Shown piece after piece: positions 50,355 to 58,872 of a stretch of DNA of 64,000 bases. Positions within the stretch are counted from its first letter, which is position 1, and each line of letters starts with the position of its first letter. The notes under the pieces are model-generated. The model was not told the origin of the DNA. It was given only the letters and a program-made list of their open reading frames with translations, and made no database searches. Position numbers and translations under genes: made by a program. This DNA is from Crossiella sp. SN42 (GTDB lineage: Bacteria; Actinomycetota; Actinomycetes; Mycobacteriales; Pseudonocardiaceae): contig NZ_JAMHIV010000001.1 in the NCBI RefSeq assembly GCF_023897065.1, positions 558,001 to 622,000 on the forward strand, given 5' to 3'.

Positions 50355-53300
50355 TCATCGGGGAACACATAATCCCAGTCGACCTCCCACACCCGCAGCG
50401 TTTTGTCCGCACCCGAGGACACCACGGTCCGCCCATCCCCGCTGACCCGCACCGATCCCACCGCCCCGGCGTGCCCGGCGAGCACCCGCAGACAGCGCCC
50501 GCCCACCGGATCCCACACCCGCACGGTCCCGTCGGCGCCGGCGGAGAACAGGAAGCGGTCGTGCGCCACCAGCTGCCTGACCGCGCCCTCGTGCCCGGTC
50601 AGTGAGTGCATCGCGCGCTGTGCGGCCAGGTCCCACACCCAGATCGTGCCGTCCTCGCCGCCGGAGTAGCCGGTGCGATCGCTGATCGCGAGGGCGGTGA
50701 CCCGGGAGCCCGCGCCGGCCAGCAAACCGAGGTAGTCGCCGGTGGACGGGTGCCAGAGCAGGACGGTAGCGGTGGGGCCGCTGAGCAGGCCGATCCGCCC
50801 GTCGGCGCTGACGGCGAGCTGACTGGCGCCATCCACCGCGCCACCCAGCACCTTCGGCGAGGACCCGCCCCCGCCCCGCAGCGATCCCGCCCGCCGCTCA
50901 GCCCCGCCCCGCGCCTTCCGCAACCACCCCGTCCGCGCACCGCCCACGTCCCAGATCCACAACATCCCCACCACATCCCGGGAGAACACCCGCGCGCCAT
51001 CCGGGCTGAACTCCACCCACCGGATCCGCTCCCCGTGCCCCCGCAACACCCGCCCCCGCCGCCGGTCCAGCCGCCACACCCGCACCGTCCGGTCCTCCCC
51101 CGCCGACACCACCGCCCGCCCCCGCACCGCCACCGCGACCACCTCCCCGCGATGCCCGTCCCACACCCGCGTGCACTCCCCGTCCGCCAGGTCCCACACC
51201 CGGACCTTCCCGTCCACGCACCCGGTCACGGCGAACTCCCCGGCCGGATCCAGCGCCACCGCACGCACCGAATCGCCATGCCCGCTCAACCGCCGCACCC
51301 GCGTCCCCGTGGCGACCTCCCAGACGTCAACGCTGCGCCCAGCCCCGGCCGACACCACCAGCCGCCCATCGGCAGTCAGCGCACACTGGTCCTGCCCGTC
51401 GAGCTGCCGCACCTGCCGGGCCCCCAGCACCCCGCTCGGCCGCCCCTGCCGCCCCAGCCGCGCCCACCGCGCCAGCAACCCGGGACTGCGCTCATACCCC
51501 GGCAACGCCATCGCCGACCGCAGCTCCGCCGCCGCGCCGGACCACTTCCCCCGCTCCACCAACCGATCCGCCCGATCCTGCGCCGCGACGACCGCCTCGG
51601 CGATGTCGGACAGCTCCACTGCCGGTCGCGGCCGCGGATAGCTCCAGGCCGCCCTCGGCCCACCCGGCGACACCTCCCAAACCCGCACCACCCCCTCGCC
51701 AGCAGACACCGCCAGCCCGCCATCGGCACTCAGCGCCAGTGCCTCCGCCCGACCGGCCGGCAGAGAGCGCAGACACCGCCCGGAAGCCAGCTCCCACAAC
51801 CGAAACCCGTCCTGCCCCGCCGTCACCGCCCGCAATCCGTCCCCGCTGACCGCCACCGGCTCCGCCCAACCGACCGGTCGGCTGAGGGTGCGCACCAGCT
51901 CACCGGACTCCGGCCGCCACACCGCCAGCTCGTGCCGGTCGGCCACCAGCGCCACCCGCCCGTCCGCGCTCAGCACCGCCTGCCCGCCGCGCACCCCGAA
52001 CGAGCGCAGCAGCTGCCCGCTGCCCAGCTCCCACACCCGCAACCGCCGCGTGTGCCGGTCCCAGCGCACCACCACCCGCCCGTCCACCCGCACCTCGGCG
52101 GCTGATCCCGACCCCGGCTGTTCCAGGGCGTGCACCAGTTCCCCAGCGGCCGTCCACACGCGCACCGCGCCGTCCCGCCCCGCGGTCACCACCCGCCCAC
52201 CGTCCGGGCTCACCGCCACCGCCGCCACCGGCCCCGTGTGCCCGTCCCACTGGCCCAGCAACACCGGTTCGCGCAGGTCCCACACCTGCACCGCGCCACC
52301 ACGACCGCCCGCGGCCAGCACCTCGCCACCGGCACTCAACGCCACCGCGACCGCCCCATCCAGCCGATGCCGCAGCGCCCCGGTGCGCACCTCCCACACC
52401 AGGACCGCCCCGCCCTCGCCGTCCACCGGCCGCTCCCCGGCAGCCACCACCCGCCCGTCCGCGCTGAGCGCCACCGCACTCGCCCGCCCCGCCAGGCACA
52501 CCGGCTCCCGCAGCGGCGGCAGTTGCTCCGCCCTGGCCAGCGCCGCCCGCACCTCGGCCGAGGGCTCCCGTCGGGCCGCCGCGCGCAGCAGTTCCCGCGC
52601 CCGACCGGCATCACTCCGCTCCAGGTGGATCAGGCCCAGCAGGTGCTCGTCAGCGCTGTCGCCGACCTCCGCGAGCAGCTCAGCATCGGTCAGCTCGCCT
52701 GCCCGCCAGCGCCGCAACCCGCGGTTGTACACCGCGTGCGGATGCCGCGGATCGGCCAGCAAAGCCCGCTCCCACAACGCTTCCGCCTGATCATCGTGTC
52801 CAAGGTCCATCATGGACAGTGCCTGGTTGGACAACCCATCGGCCAGCAGCGTCGCCGCCGTCGGCCGCACCCGAGGATAGGGCCCGACCACTTCCCCATA
52901 CACCGCAACAAGTTCCGCGGCCACCTCGGCCATCCCCGACGGCCGCTCCCCCGGATCGACGCGGAAACACCGCTCCAGCAACGCCGCCACACCAGCGGGC
53001 ATCACCGGCAACCCCGGCTCTGGCGGCCCGTCCGCCAGATAGCCCGCGAACGCCTCCGCCGCGGCCTGCCCGAACCGGGCCGGCGGCCCACCGGTGAACA
53101 GCTCCAGCACGCTCACCGCCCAGGACCACACATCGGTCGCCCTGGTCAGCCGCACCTCCGCCCCGGCCGCCGCCCGCGCCTGCTCCGGCGAACAGTAGGC
53201 AGGCGTCAGCCCACCACAACTGACCAGCACACTTCCACCGACGGCCACCGGCCGCTCCCCCGCCGCCGCCCGAGCCCCCGCCAACCCGAAGTCGGTGACC

Positions 53301-53785
53301 TTGACCGCCCCATCCGACCCCAGCAGCACGTTGGCGGGCTTGACATCCTGGTGCACCAGCCCGCTCTCGTGCGCGTGCCCGAGTCCCCAGGCCGACTGGA
53401 TGGCGACATCCAGCACCCGCGCCAACCCGTTGCCCTCGCGGTAGATCCGCCGCTGCCGCACCGCCGTGGCCAGGTCCCCGCCGTCCACCCACTCCGCGAA
53501 CACCCTCGGCAGCCCGCCAAGCCGCCGCACGTACACGCAGCTCACCGTGTTCGGATGCGCCCCAAGCCCCACCCAGGACTCCGCCTCCGCCGCGAACCGC
53601 CGCTCCCCCTCGGCCGTGCCCACCAGCTCCCGCCGCGGCGCCTTCACCGCCAGCTCCACATCCCACCCGAGATGCCGCACCCGGTGGACCAGGCCCATCC
53701 CGCCGGTCCGGATGACGTCCAGAACCTCATACAGGTCAAGGACAACCTGCCCCGGCTGCCAGGTCCGCGCGAGATCAGCGTCCAC
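50351..53785 (-). CDS. serine/threonine kinase-WD40 repeat protein
   Basis: A 1144-residue cytoplasmic protein. The N-terminal kinase (about 15-290) has the Gly-rich loop RTGGMGLVHRV, K48 (ELAVKAP), HQD at 145-147 (LVHQDVKPANVLL, Gln replacing the usual Arg), DFG at 165-167 and SPEQA. A helical TPR-like linker (ALLADPRHPHAVYNRGLRRW) follows. About 430-720 and 790-1140 form two WD40 propellers with repeats such as PVAAVAVSPDGGRVVTAGRD, GKVRVWDL and GTVRVWDPV. No membrane helix is seen, unlike PknB-type sensors. The start is a GTG nine bases after the MerR stop. It is the first of three coupled genes. Role as a sensor or scaffold kinase is inferred. Confidence 0.9.
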   Translation of the reverse strand: MDADLARTWQPGQVVLDLYEVLDVIRTGGMGLVHRVRHLGWDVELAVKAPRRELVGTAEGERRFAAEAESWVGLGAHPNTVSCVYVRRLGGLPRVFAEWVDGGDLATAVRQRRIYREGNGLARVLDVAIQSAWGLGHAHESGLVHQDVKPANVLLGSDGAVKVTDFGLAGARAAAGERPVAVGGSVLVSCGGLTPAYCSPEQARAAAGAEVRLTRATDVWSWAVSVLELFTGGPPARFGQAAAEAFAGYLADGPPEPGLPVMPAGVAALLERCFRVDPGERPSGMAEVAAELVAVYGEVVGPYPRVRPTAATLLADGLSNQALSMMDLGHDDQAEALWERALLADPRHPHAVYNRGLRRWRAGELTDAELLAEVGDSADEHLLGLIHLERSDAGRARELLRAAARREPSAEVRAALARAEQLPPLREPVCLAGRASAVALSADGRVVAAGERPVDGEGGAVLVWEVRTGALRHRLDGAVAVALSAGGEVLAAGGRGGAVQVWDLREPVLLGQWDGHTGPVAAVAVSPDGGRVVTAGRDGAVRVWTAAGELVHALEQPGSGSAAEVRVDGRVVVRWDRHTRRLRVWELGSGQLLRSFGVRGGQAVLSADGRVALVADRHELAVWRPESGELVRTLSRPVGWAEPVAVSGDGLRAVTAGQDGFRLWELASGRCLRSLPAGRAEALALSADGGLAVSAGEGVVRVWEVSPGGPRAAWSYPRPRPAVELSDIAEAVVAAQDRADRLVERGKWSGAAAELRSAMALPGYERSPGLLARWARLGRQGRPSGVLGARQVRQLDGQDQCALTADGRLVVSAGAGRSVDVWEVATGTRVRRLSGHGDSVRAVALDPAGEFAVTGCVDGKVRVWDLADGECTRVWDGHRGEVVAVAVRGRAVVSAGEDRTVRVWRLDRRRGRVLRGHGERIRWVEFSPDGARVFSRDVVGMLWIWDVGGARTGWLRKARGGAERRAGSLRGGGGSSPKVLGGAVDGASQLAVSADGRIGLLSGPTATVLLWHPSTGDYLGLLAGAGSRVTALAISDRTGYSGGEDGTIWVWDLAAQRAMHSLTGHEGAVRQLVAHDRFLFSAGADGTVRVWDPVGGRCLRVLAGHAGAVGSVRVSGDGRTVVSSGADKTLRVWEVDWDYVFPDE

Positions 53786-53794
53786 GGGTGCACG

Positions 53795-54487
53795 TTACCC
53801 GGGCAACCACCGCGCCAGCAGGCAGTCCAGCAACCGGGCGTGCGCGGGCGGCAGGTCCACCGCGGCCGCCGCCGCGACCGGATGCCGCCGGTTCCCCGCC
53901 GGGATGAGCTCGGCGATGTCCTTGGCCAGCAGCGGAATCCGTGGGTCGTCCGCCGGCGCGGCGGCGAGCTCGTCGAACCGGCGGTACAGCGGCCGCAGGC
54001 GGTCGACCAGGTCCGGATCGCGGAGCAGGTTCCGGCACCACGCCACCAGCTCGGGGCTGATCCGCCTGGCCAGCACGCTGAGGTAGTCCCGGTCCCGGTC
54101 GGCCGTCGCGCTGTCCGGGAAGGCGTCGGCGAGGACCTGCGCCAGCTCGGCGACCGGTTCCTCCGCGTCACCTCGCACCAGGGCGAGCAGCCGAAACCGT
54201 CGCTTCCGAAGCTCCCGCTCCTGTCGTTCCAGGTCGGCCGCCAGCCGCCCGAGCAACTCGGTCAGGCCGCGGCCCTCGTCGGCGGCCAGCGCCGCCTGCG
54301 TCTCCGCCAGGCTGAGACCCAGCTCGGTGAGCCGCCGGATCCGGGCCAGCCGCACCGCGTCCCGCACCGTGTAGCGGCGGTAGCGGTTGGCCAGCCGCGC
54401 GGGCTCGGGCAGCAGCCCGACCTTGTGGTAGTGCCGGATCGTCTTGGTCGACACGCCGACCACCTCGGCGAGCTCACCGATCAGCAT
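53795..54487 (-). CDS. MerR family transcriptional regulator
   Basis: A 230-residue regulator. The winged-helix motif starts MLIGELAEVVGVSTKTIRHY, followed by HKVGLLPEPARLANRYRRYT and VRDAVRLARIRRLTELGLSL. The C-terminal effector region is helical with no cysteine metal site. The start at 54487 is the standard MerR N-terminus. It overlaps the upstream membrane protein gene by 14 bases and ends nine bases before the kinase-WD40 gene on the same strand, so it may control the downstream module or belong to its operon. Confidence 0.9.
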   Translation of the reverse strand: MLIGELAEVVGVSTKTIRHYHKVGLLPEPARLANRYRRYTVRDAVRLARIRRLTELGLSLAETQAALAADEGRGLTELLGRLAADLERQERELRKRRFRLLALVRGDAEEPVAELAQVLADAFPDSATADRDRDYLSVLARRISPELVAWCRNLLRDPDLVDRLRPLYRRFDELAAAPADDPRIPLLAKDIAELIPAGNRRHPVAAAAAVDLPPAHARLLDCLLARWLPG

Positions 54488-55280
54488 TGTCCCCCTCCAG
54501 CGCGGCGCGGAACGCGGCCGGATCGTCGAGTCCCAGCTCGACGCCGCGCACCCAGCCTGTCCGTCCCCCCAGCCTGGCACGCACCGGCCGATCCGGCTGG
54601 AGGACCAGGTTGGTCAAGCCGCGGCCGTTGGGCAGCACCAGCCACCCGTCCTCGGCCAGCGCGGCCCGGCGTCGTCGCGGTACCCGTTGTGCCACTGTGG
54701 TTCCACGCCGGGGCAGCTCCGCGACGAGTTCCGGTCCGGACCACAGCACCAGCCGGTCCGGCAGCACCTGGTGCGGCCGGGTCAGCGGCACCGCCCAGTA
54801 GCCGACCAAGATGATCAGCGAGTACCCGCCCACGACGTCGTGCACCAGCCGCACCACCGGCCAGGGAATCACCTGGTGCAGCACCACCAGCTCGACCACA
54901 ACGGCCGCCAGCACAACCGCGAACACCCGGCCCCGCCCGCCGCCGTGGTCACCCGCCGAGGGACGCCGCCGCAGGAGCGCGCCCACCGCGACCAGGCTCG
55001 CCAGCTCCCTGGTGATCGCCCAGGCGAGCGGCGCGGGCAGCACCTGGTAGCAGGAGCGCCGGAACGCCGGCCACCACCGCTGCCCGGCCCGCCACCGGCG
55101 CACGGAGAGCACCGTCGCGTACCCCACGGTGCCCACGACCAGCCCGAGATGTGGTCCCTCCGCCGCCAGCAGCAGCGCCCACGCGTGCGGCCACGGCACC
55201 AGCCCGGAGACCAGTGCCATGGCCGCGCCGCCCAGCGACACCACCGGGACGATGACCAGCACCCGCCGCCAACCGCTCAT
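54474..55280 (-). CDS. multi-pass membrane protein, unknown function
   Basis: A 268-residue protein with about five membrane segments in the first 170 residues (VLVIVPVVSLGGAAMALVSG, WALLLAAEGPHLGLVVGTVG, VFAVVLAAVVVELVVLHQVI, SLIILVGYWAVPL). A cytoplasmic C-terminal domain follows (LPDRLVLWSGPELVAELPRR, EDGWLVLPNGRGLTNLVLQP) resembling small mixed folds that bind partners. Unrecognised. It heads the leftward run of MerR and kinase genes and overlaps MerR by 14 bases. Confidence 0.72.
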   Translation of the reverse strand: MSGWRRVLVIVPVVSLGGAAMALVSGLVPWPHAWALLLAAEGPHLGLVVGTVGYATVLSVRRWRAGQRWWPAFRRSCYQVLPAPLAWAITRELASLVAVGALLRRRPSAGDHGGGRGRVFAVVLAAVVVELVVLHQVIPWPVVRLVHDVVGGYSLIILVGYWAVPLTRPHQVLPDRLVLWSGPELVAELPRRGTTVAQRVPRRRRAALAEDGWLVLPNGRGLTNLVLQPDRPVRARLGGRTGWVRGVELGLDDPAAFRAALEGDNADR

Positions 55281-55345
55281 ACCGCACCAGCGTCAACCTT
55301 GCCCTCGGGTCAAGGTCAATGGCTCAGAAGCCGCCGGAGCGCGCC

Positions 55346-56131
55346 TCAGGACCCGTTGGCCCGCTCCTGGTACAGGTTCCAGATCGCGTCGCCGAAGTAG
55401 GACGAGGTGGCGAAACCGCTGCCGGACTGGCTGTTCACGCCGTTGACGAGACCGAGCTGGCTGGTCGCGTTGTAGTCGCGCAGCCACGGGCCGCCGCTGG
55501 CGCCGAGGTCGTAGCGGCAGTTGATGGCGATCCGGGTGGCGTCGTAGGAGTAGGTCTGGCCGAAGCAGGACTGCTGGACGAAGCCGTCCTGGTAGCCCCA
55601 CACGGTGCGGGGCGCGCTGACCGGTTGGTTGGGCTGGAACCCGTTCTCGCCGACCGCGTCACCGAGCCGTTGCCCGAACTCGTTGCGCTGCACCGACAGG
55701 AAGCCGACGTCGAAGGCGTAGTCCCGGTTGTGCAGCCAGGCGGGCGCCACCGACGGCCGGATGCTCTTGAAGGTGCCGAACGGACGGGGCTGGTCCGGGG
55801 AGAAGCCGGGCAGGAACTCGAAGCTGTGGTAGTAGGCGCCGGTGCCGCCGGGGGCCAGGCAGTGTGCCGCCGTGACGATCAGACTGCGGGTCGCGCTCGA
55901 CACGGTGGCCGCGGTGCAGGTGGACTGCACGGATCCATTGGGGCGCAGGATGTAGAGCACCCCGACGGTCCGGTTGGGACCGACCAGTGCCGATGGAGTG
56001 TCCACAGTGGCCGGTCGAGCGGCGGCGGAGCGTTGCGCGGCGGGCGGTTCCGCACCCGCCGCGATCCCGGTCAGGGTGAGCACGCCCGCCGCCGCCAGCG
56101 CCACGACGCGTCTCAGTAGTCGATAGGTCAT
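55346..56131 (-). CDS. secreted trypsin-like serine peptidase (S1/V8 type)
   Basis: A 261-residue exported protease. A signal peptide lies at about 1-26 (VVALAAAGVLTLTGIAAGAE) with a short propeptide. The triad is visible as VTAAHCLAPGG (His), YAFDVGFLSVQ (Asp) and LGASGGPWLRDY (Ser). Cysteines around the His and near the Ser fit two disulfides. This resembles Streptomyces V8-like extracellular proteases. The ATG at 56131 starts the signal; the upstream frame is not homologous. Substrate specificity unknown. Confidence 0.88.
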   Translation of the reverse strand: MTYRLLRRVVALAAAGVLTLTGIAAGAEPPAAQRSAAARPATVDTPSALVGPNRTVGVLYILRPNGSVQSTCTAATVSSATRSLIVTAAHCLAPGGTGAYYHSFEFLPGFSPDQPRPFGTFKSIRPSVAPAWLHNRDYAFDVGFLSVQRNEFGQRLGDAVGENGFQPNQPVSAPRTVWGYQDGFVQQSCFGQTYSYDATRIAINCRYDLGASGGPWLRDYNATSQLGLVNGVNSQSGSGFATSSYFGDAIWNLYQERANGS

Positions 56132-56218
56132 CGGCCAATCATGGGACACCCCAACGACTTCCGGCCGTGACTGCCCGCCGGTCCGCACCATCTACCGGCC
56201 CAACGGGCGGCCCCTCGG

Positions 56219-57142
56219 TCAGTACGGCCGGTCCCCCGCGATGGCCACCCGCTCGGCGATCCTGGCGTGCGGGTGGTAGTCGTTGACCGCGTAGTGCTGG
56301 GTCGCCCGGTTGTCCCAGAACGCCACCGAGTTCGGCCGCCACTGGAAGCGGACCTGGTACTCCGGGGTGTGCGCCTGGGTGAACAGGTAGCGCAGCAGGC
56401 GGTCGCTCTCGGCGCGGTCCAGGCCGGTGATGTGGGTGGTGAAGGCCTGGTTGACGAACAGGGTGCGGCGGCCGGTCTCCGGGTGCCGGCGCACCACCGG
56501 GTGCTCCACCGGCGGGAACTGTTCCTGGTGGCGCAGCAGGAGTTCCGGGTCGGTGAAGCGGGCGAAGCCGGGGATGTAGTCGTGCACCGCGCGCAGGCCC
56601 TCGATGCGCCGCTGGACCTCGGCGGGCAGGTTGTCATACGCCGCGGCCATGTCCGCCCACATCGTGTCGCCACCCAGCGGCGGCACCGTGATCAGCCGCA
56701 ACACCGACCCCAGCGCCGGCTCCGGCCGGAAGGTGACATCGGTGTGCCAGATGTTCTCCATCCCCGGCATACCGGCCCCACGCTCGAACCGGGTCACCTC
56801 GGCCGCCTCGCCCTGCGGGATGAACGGGTTGACCTCCAGCTCCCCCCAGTGCGCGGCAAAGGCCCGCTGCTGCGCCGAGGTGATCGCCTGCTCCCGGAAG
56901 AACAACACCTTCCACTCCAGCAACGCCCGGTTCAGCTCGGCGCGCATGCGCGGGCTCAGCGGATCGGCCAGGTCGACGCCGGTGATCTCGGCGCCGATCA
57001 CCCGGCCCAGCGGACGCAGGGTGAACAGCTCGTAGGGACGTTCCTCGATCGTCTCGGGCAGGCGGCGCAGCAGGCGCGGGCCTTCCAGGATGCCGTCGTC
57101 AGGGGTGGTGGCCGGGCGCAACGCGGACAGGTGCGGTGTCAT
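56219..57142 (-). CDS. TauD/TfdA family Fe(II)/2-oxoglutarate dioxygenase
   Basis: A 307-residue dioxygenase. The iron ligands are H133 and D135 in ENIWHTDVTF and the distal H283 in WDNRATQHYAVND. The 2-oxoglutarate contact is in HPHARIAERVAI. The N-terminal pieces PLGRVIGAEITGVDLADPLS and LEWKVLFFREQAI are typical of taurine or alkylsulfonate dioxygenases. Substrate is probably a sulfonate or 2,4-D-like acid but unproved, as no tauABC transport genes are near. It is the last of a leftward series and is preceded by a 186-base leader with a short ORF. Confidence 0.92.
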   Translation of the reverse strand: MTPHLSALRPATTPDDGILEGPRLLRRLPETIEERPYELFTLRPLGRVIGAEITGVDLADPLSPRMRAELNRALLEWKVLFFREQAITSAQQRAFAAHWGELEVNPFIPQGEAAEVTRFERGAGMPGMENIWHTDVTFRPEPALGSVLRLITVPPLGGDTMWADMAAAYDNLPAEVQRRIEGLRAVHDYIPGFARFTDPELLLRHQEQFPPVEHPVVRRHPETGRRTLFVNQAFTTHITGLDRAESDRLLRYLFTQAHTPEYQVRFQWRPNSVAFWDNRATQHYAVNDYHPHARIAERVAIAGDRPY

Positions 57143-57187
57143 GGCGAGAGTCCTCGGGGTTGGGATGCGGGTGCGTGCCGGGTCAGG

Positions 57188-57283
57188 TCACGCGGGCGGC
57201 GATCCCAGGCGGCCGCGGCGCACGAGCAGGGCGGCCACGCCCGCACCGCGCCACCGCGAACCGGCGCACAACTCCGAAGCCAT
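57188..57283 (-). CDS. possible 31-residue leader peptide ORF upstream of tauD-like gene
   Basis: A short ATG frame begins MASELCAGSRW and ends LLVRRGRLGSPPA in the leader of the dioxygenase gene. Short ORFs with a cysteine and an RR motif often precede sulfur-related genes in actinomycetes and may act as attenuators; this one is only loosely similar. It may be chance in a G+C-rich leader. Confidence 0.25.
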   Translation of the reverse strand: MASELCAGSRWRGAGVAALLVRRGRLGSPPA

Positions 57284-57328
57284 GCCCTGATGATCCGGCC
57301 TCGGCCACCCTCCGGGCAAGCGTTCCCA

Positions 57329-57724
57329 CTAGACGGGAGGACTTTCGACGTACTGCGCCACCCCGTGCCCGAACGACCAGTCGGCAGGCTCGTTCTCGGT
57401 CAGCGTGACCAGCACGTTGCGCGGCTCGGTCCCCGCGTACTCCTCGGCCAGCTCCGCGATCCGCCGGTACAGCGCCTGCTTGCGCGCCACCGGCCGCCCC
57501 GAGCGCAGGGTGATCGCCACGAAGACCACGCCCGCATCTCGTTGCACGCCAAGGAAGTTGTCGTAGCGCAGGGTGCTGGTGACGCCGTCGTGCGCGGTCA
57601 GCACCTGGAACAGGTCATCGGGTGGGATGCCGATGGTCTCGATCAGGGCCTGGTGCACGGCGCGGCCGAGGGCGGCCAGGCGGGCAGGCTCGGCGTGCAG
57701 GGCGTCGATGCGGACGAAGGGCAT
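57329..57724 (-). CDS. tautomerase family protein
   Basis: A 131-residue protein of the 4-oxalocrotonate tautomerase superfamily. The catalytic Pro1 follows the initiator Met (MPFVRIDALHA). The helix ARLAALGRAVHQALIETIGI and the loop GVVFVAITLRSGRP are typical. Its stop-to-start spacing with the TetR gene upstream (two bases) shows an operon, so the TetR protein likely controls this enzyme. Substrate is unknown. Confidence 0.85.
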   Translation of the reverse strand: MPFVRIDALHAEPARLAALGRAVHQALIETIGIPPDDLFQVLTAHDGVTSTLRYDNFLGVQRDAGVVFVAITLRSGRPVARKQALYRRIAELAEEYAGTEPRNVLVTLTENEPADWSFGHGVAQYVESPPV

Positions 57725-57725
57725 G

Positions 57726-58310
57726 TCAGCGGCCTTCCCGGTGGCCGGCGAGCAGGCCGAGGGCGCCTTCGATGGCGTTGGCGTAGGGCTCGGTGGCGCC
57801 CGCGGCGCGGGCCAGCACGTAGCCGCCCTGGAGGACCGCGACCAGTGCGGTGGCGGTGGGCCCGGGGGCGAGGGTGGGGGCGAGATCCCCGTTGGACTGG
57901 GCCTCGGCCAGCAGGTCGGCCAGGCGGGTGGTGAGCCAGGCGAAGGTCTGCTCGACCGGGTCGCGCAGGGCAGGGTCGGCCATCACCTCGGGGTCCTGGG
58001 TGAGGCGGCCGACCGGGCAGCCCTTGAGCGCCTCGCGTTCGCGGCGTAGGTAGGCGGCCACCCGGTCGAGCGCCGGGCCGGGTGCGGTGAAGGCGGCTTC
58101 GGCCCTGGCGCGCAGGTCCTCAGCGGTGCGGTTGATCGCGGCCAGGGCGAGCTCGGGCTTGCCGGAGAAGTGGTGGTACATGCTGCCCTGGCCCGCGCCG
58201 GAGCGCTCCTGGATGGCCTTCGGGCTGGTGCCCACGTACCCGCGCTCCCACAGCAGCGCGCGGGTGCTCTCGATCAACTTCTCCCTGGTGTCCACCACCG
58301 AACCATACAT
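57726..58310 (-). CDS. TetR family transcriptional regulator
   Basis: A 194-residue repressor. The helix-turn-helix is at about 6-50 (EKLIESTRALLWERGYVGTS, PKAIQERSGAGQGSMYHHF). The C-terminal domain has GCPVGRLTQDPEVM and LVAVLQGGYVLARAAGATEP, as in the AcuR/LmrA-like group that responds to small ligands. The ATG at 58310 lies within an inverted repeat, so the GTG at 58298 (VVDTREKL) may be the real start. Coupled to the tautomerase gene. Confidence 0.9.
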   Translation of the reverse strand: MYGSVVDTREKLIESTRALLWERGYVGTSPKAIQERSGAGQGSMYHHFSGKPELALAAINRTAEDLRARAEAAFTAPGPALDRVAAYLRREREALKGCPVGRLTQDPEVMADPALRDPVEQTFAWLTTRLADLLAEAQSNGDLAPTLAPGPTATALVAVLQGGYVLARAAGATEPYANAIEGALGLLAGHREGR

Positions 58311-58321
58311 ACTAGTAGGTA
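58306..58321. promoter_or_regulatory. imperfect palindrome at the TetR start, candidate operator
   Basis: TACATACTAGTAGGTA pairs at all but one position of each arm around the ACTAGT centre. It is A/T-rich against the background and covers the annotated TetR ATG. Autorepression is likely. If translation starts at 58298 the site would sit just upstream of a short leader. Confidence 0.6.
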
Positions 58322-58326
58322 CAGAC

Positions 58327-58836
58327 TCAAGCGGGCTCGCGCACCAGGTAGACGTCGATCGGGTCCTGGGACTCCACGATGAAGCCGTGCCGCTCGTACA
58401 GCCGCTGGGCGGCGCTGCCCTGCAGGACGTTCAGGCGGACGGGCGCGGCCTCGGCGTCGGCGCGGGCCAGCAGGGTGCGCAGCACGGCGGTGCCGAGGCC
58501 GCGGCCCTGCAGGTCCGGGTCGAGGTAGAAGTGCTCCAGCCACCAGCTCTGCTCGGCCGGACGCAGGGTGACGCAGCCGGCGAACGCGCCGTCGACCTCG
58601 ATGATCGAGGTGTACTGGACGGAGAAGGAGTCCCGCAGGCGCTGGCGAACCCGGTGTTCGTCGAAGCGCCCCAACCGTTCCAGGTCCGGGCGCAGCACCC
58701 GCGCGCGGAGCTCGGCGATCGCCTCGACGTCGGCTGGCTCCGCCGTGCGCAGCGTCCATGTCGCGGGTTTGCTGGTAGTGGTGTCCACGGTGCCAGTATC
58801 AACGGGCGTGTCCACCGCTTTAGACCATGACATCAT
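58327..58836 (-). CDS. GNAT family N-acetyltransferase
   Basis: A 169-residue acetyltransferase. The acetyl-CoA loop is DLQGRGLGTAVLRTLLARAD, preceded by WWLEHFYLDPD and followed by LNVLQGSAAQRLYERHGFI. The start is uncertain: two ATGs at 58836 and 58833 and a GTG at 58812 are in frame, and the first 25 residues are Thr/Val-rich and not conserved. It is divergent from the TetR regulator at 58873, probably its controller. Substrate unknown. Confidence 0.87.
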   Translation of the reverse strand: MMSWSKAVDTPVDTGTVDTTTSKPATWTLRTAEPADVEAIAELRARVLRPDLERLGRFDEHRVRQRLRDSFSVQYTSIIEVDGAFAGCVTLRPAEQSWWLEHFYLDPDLQGRGLGTAVLRTLLARADAEAAPVRLNVLQGSAAQRLYERHGFIVESQDPIDVYLVREPA

Positions 58837-58872
58837 GTGGTTGCAAGATCCATTGTGGAGGTGGGCCGCGGC

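Noticed and set aside
53794-53807. GTTACCCGGGCAAC, imperfect palindrome at the MerR stop and before the kinase-WD40 start
   Set aside because: It is made of the MerR C-terminal codons and the stop, with mismatches; MerR sites normally lie in a promoter spacer, so I cannot call it an operator.
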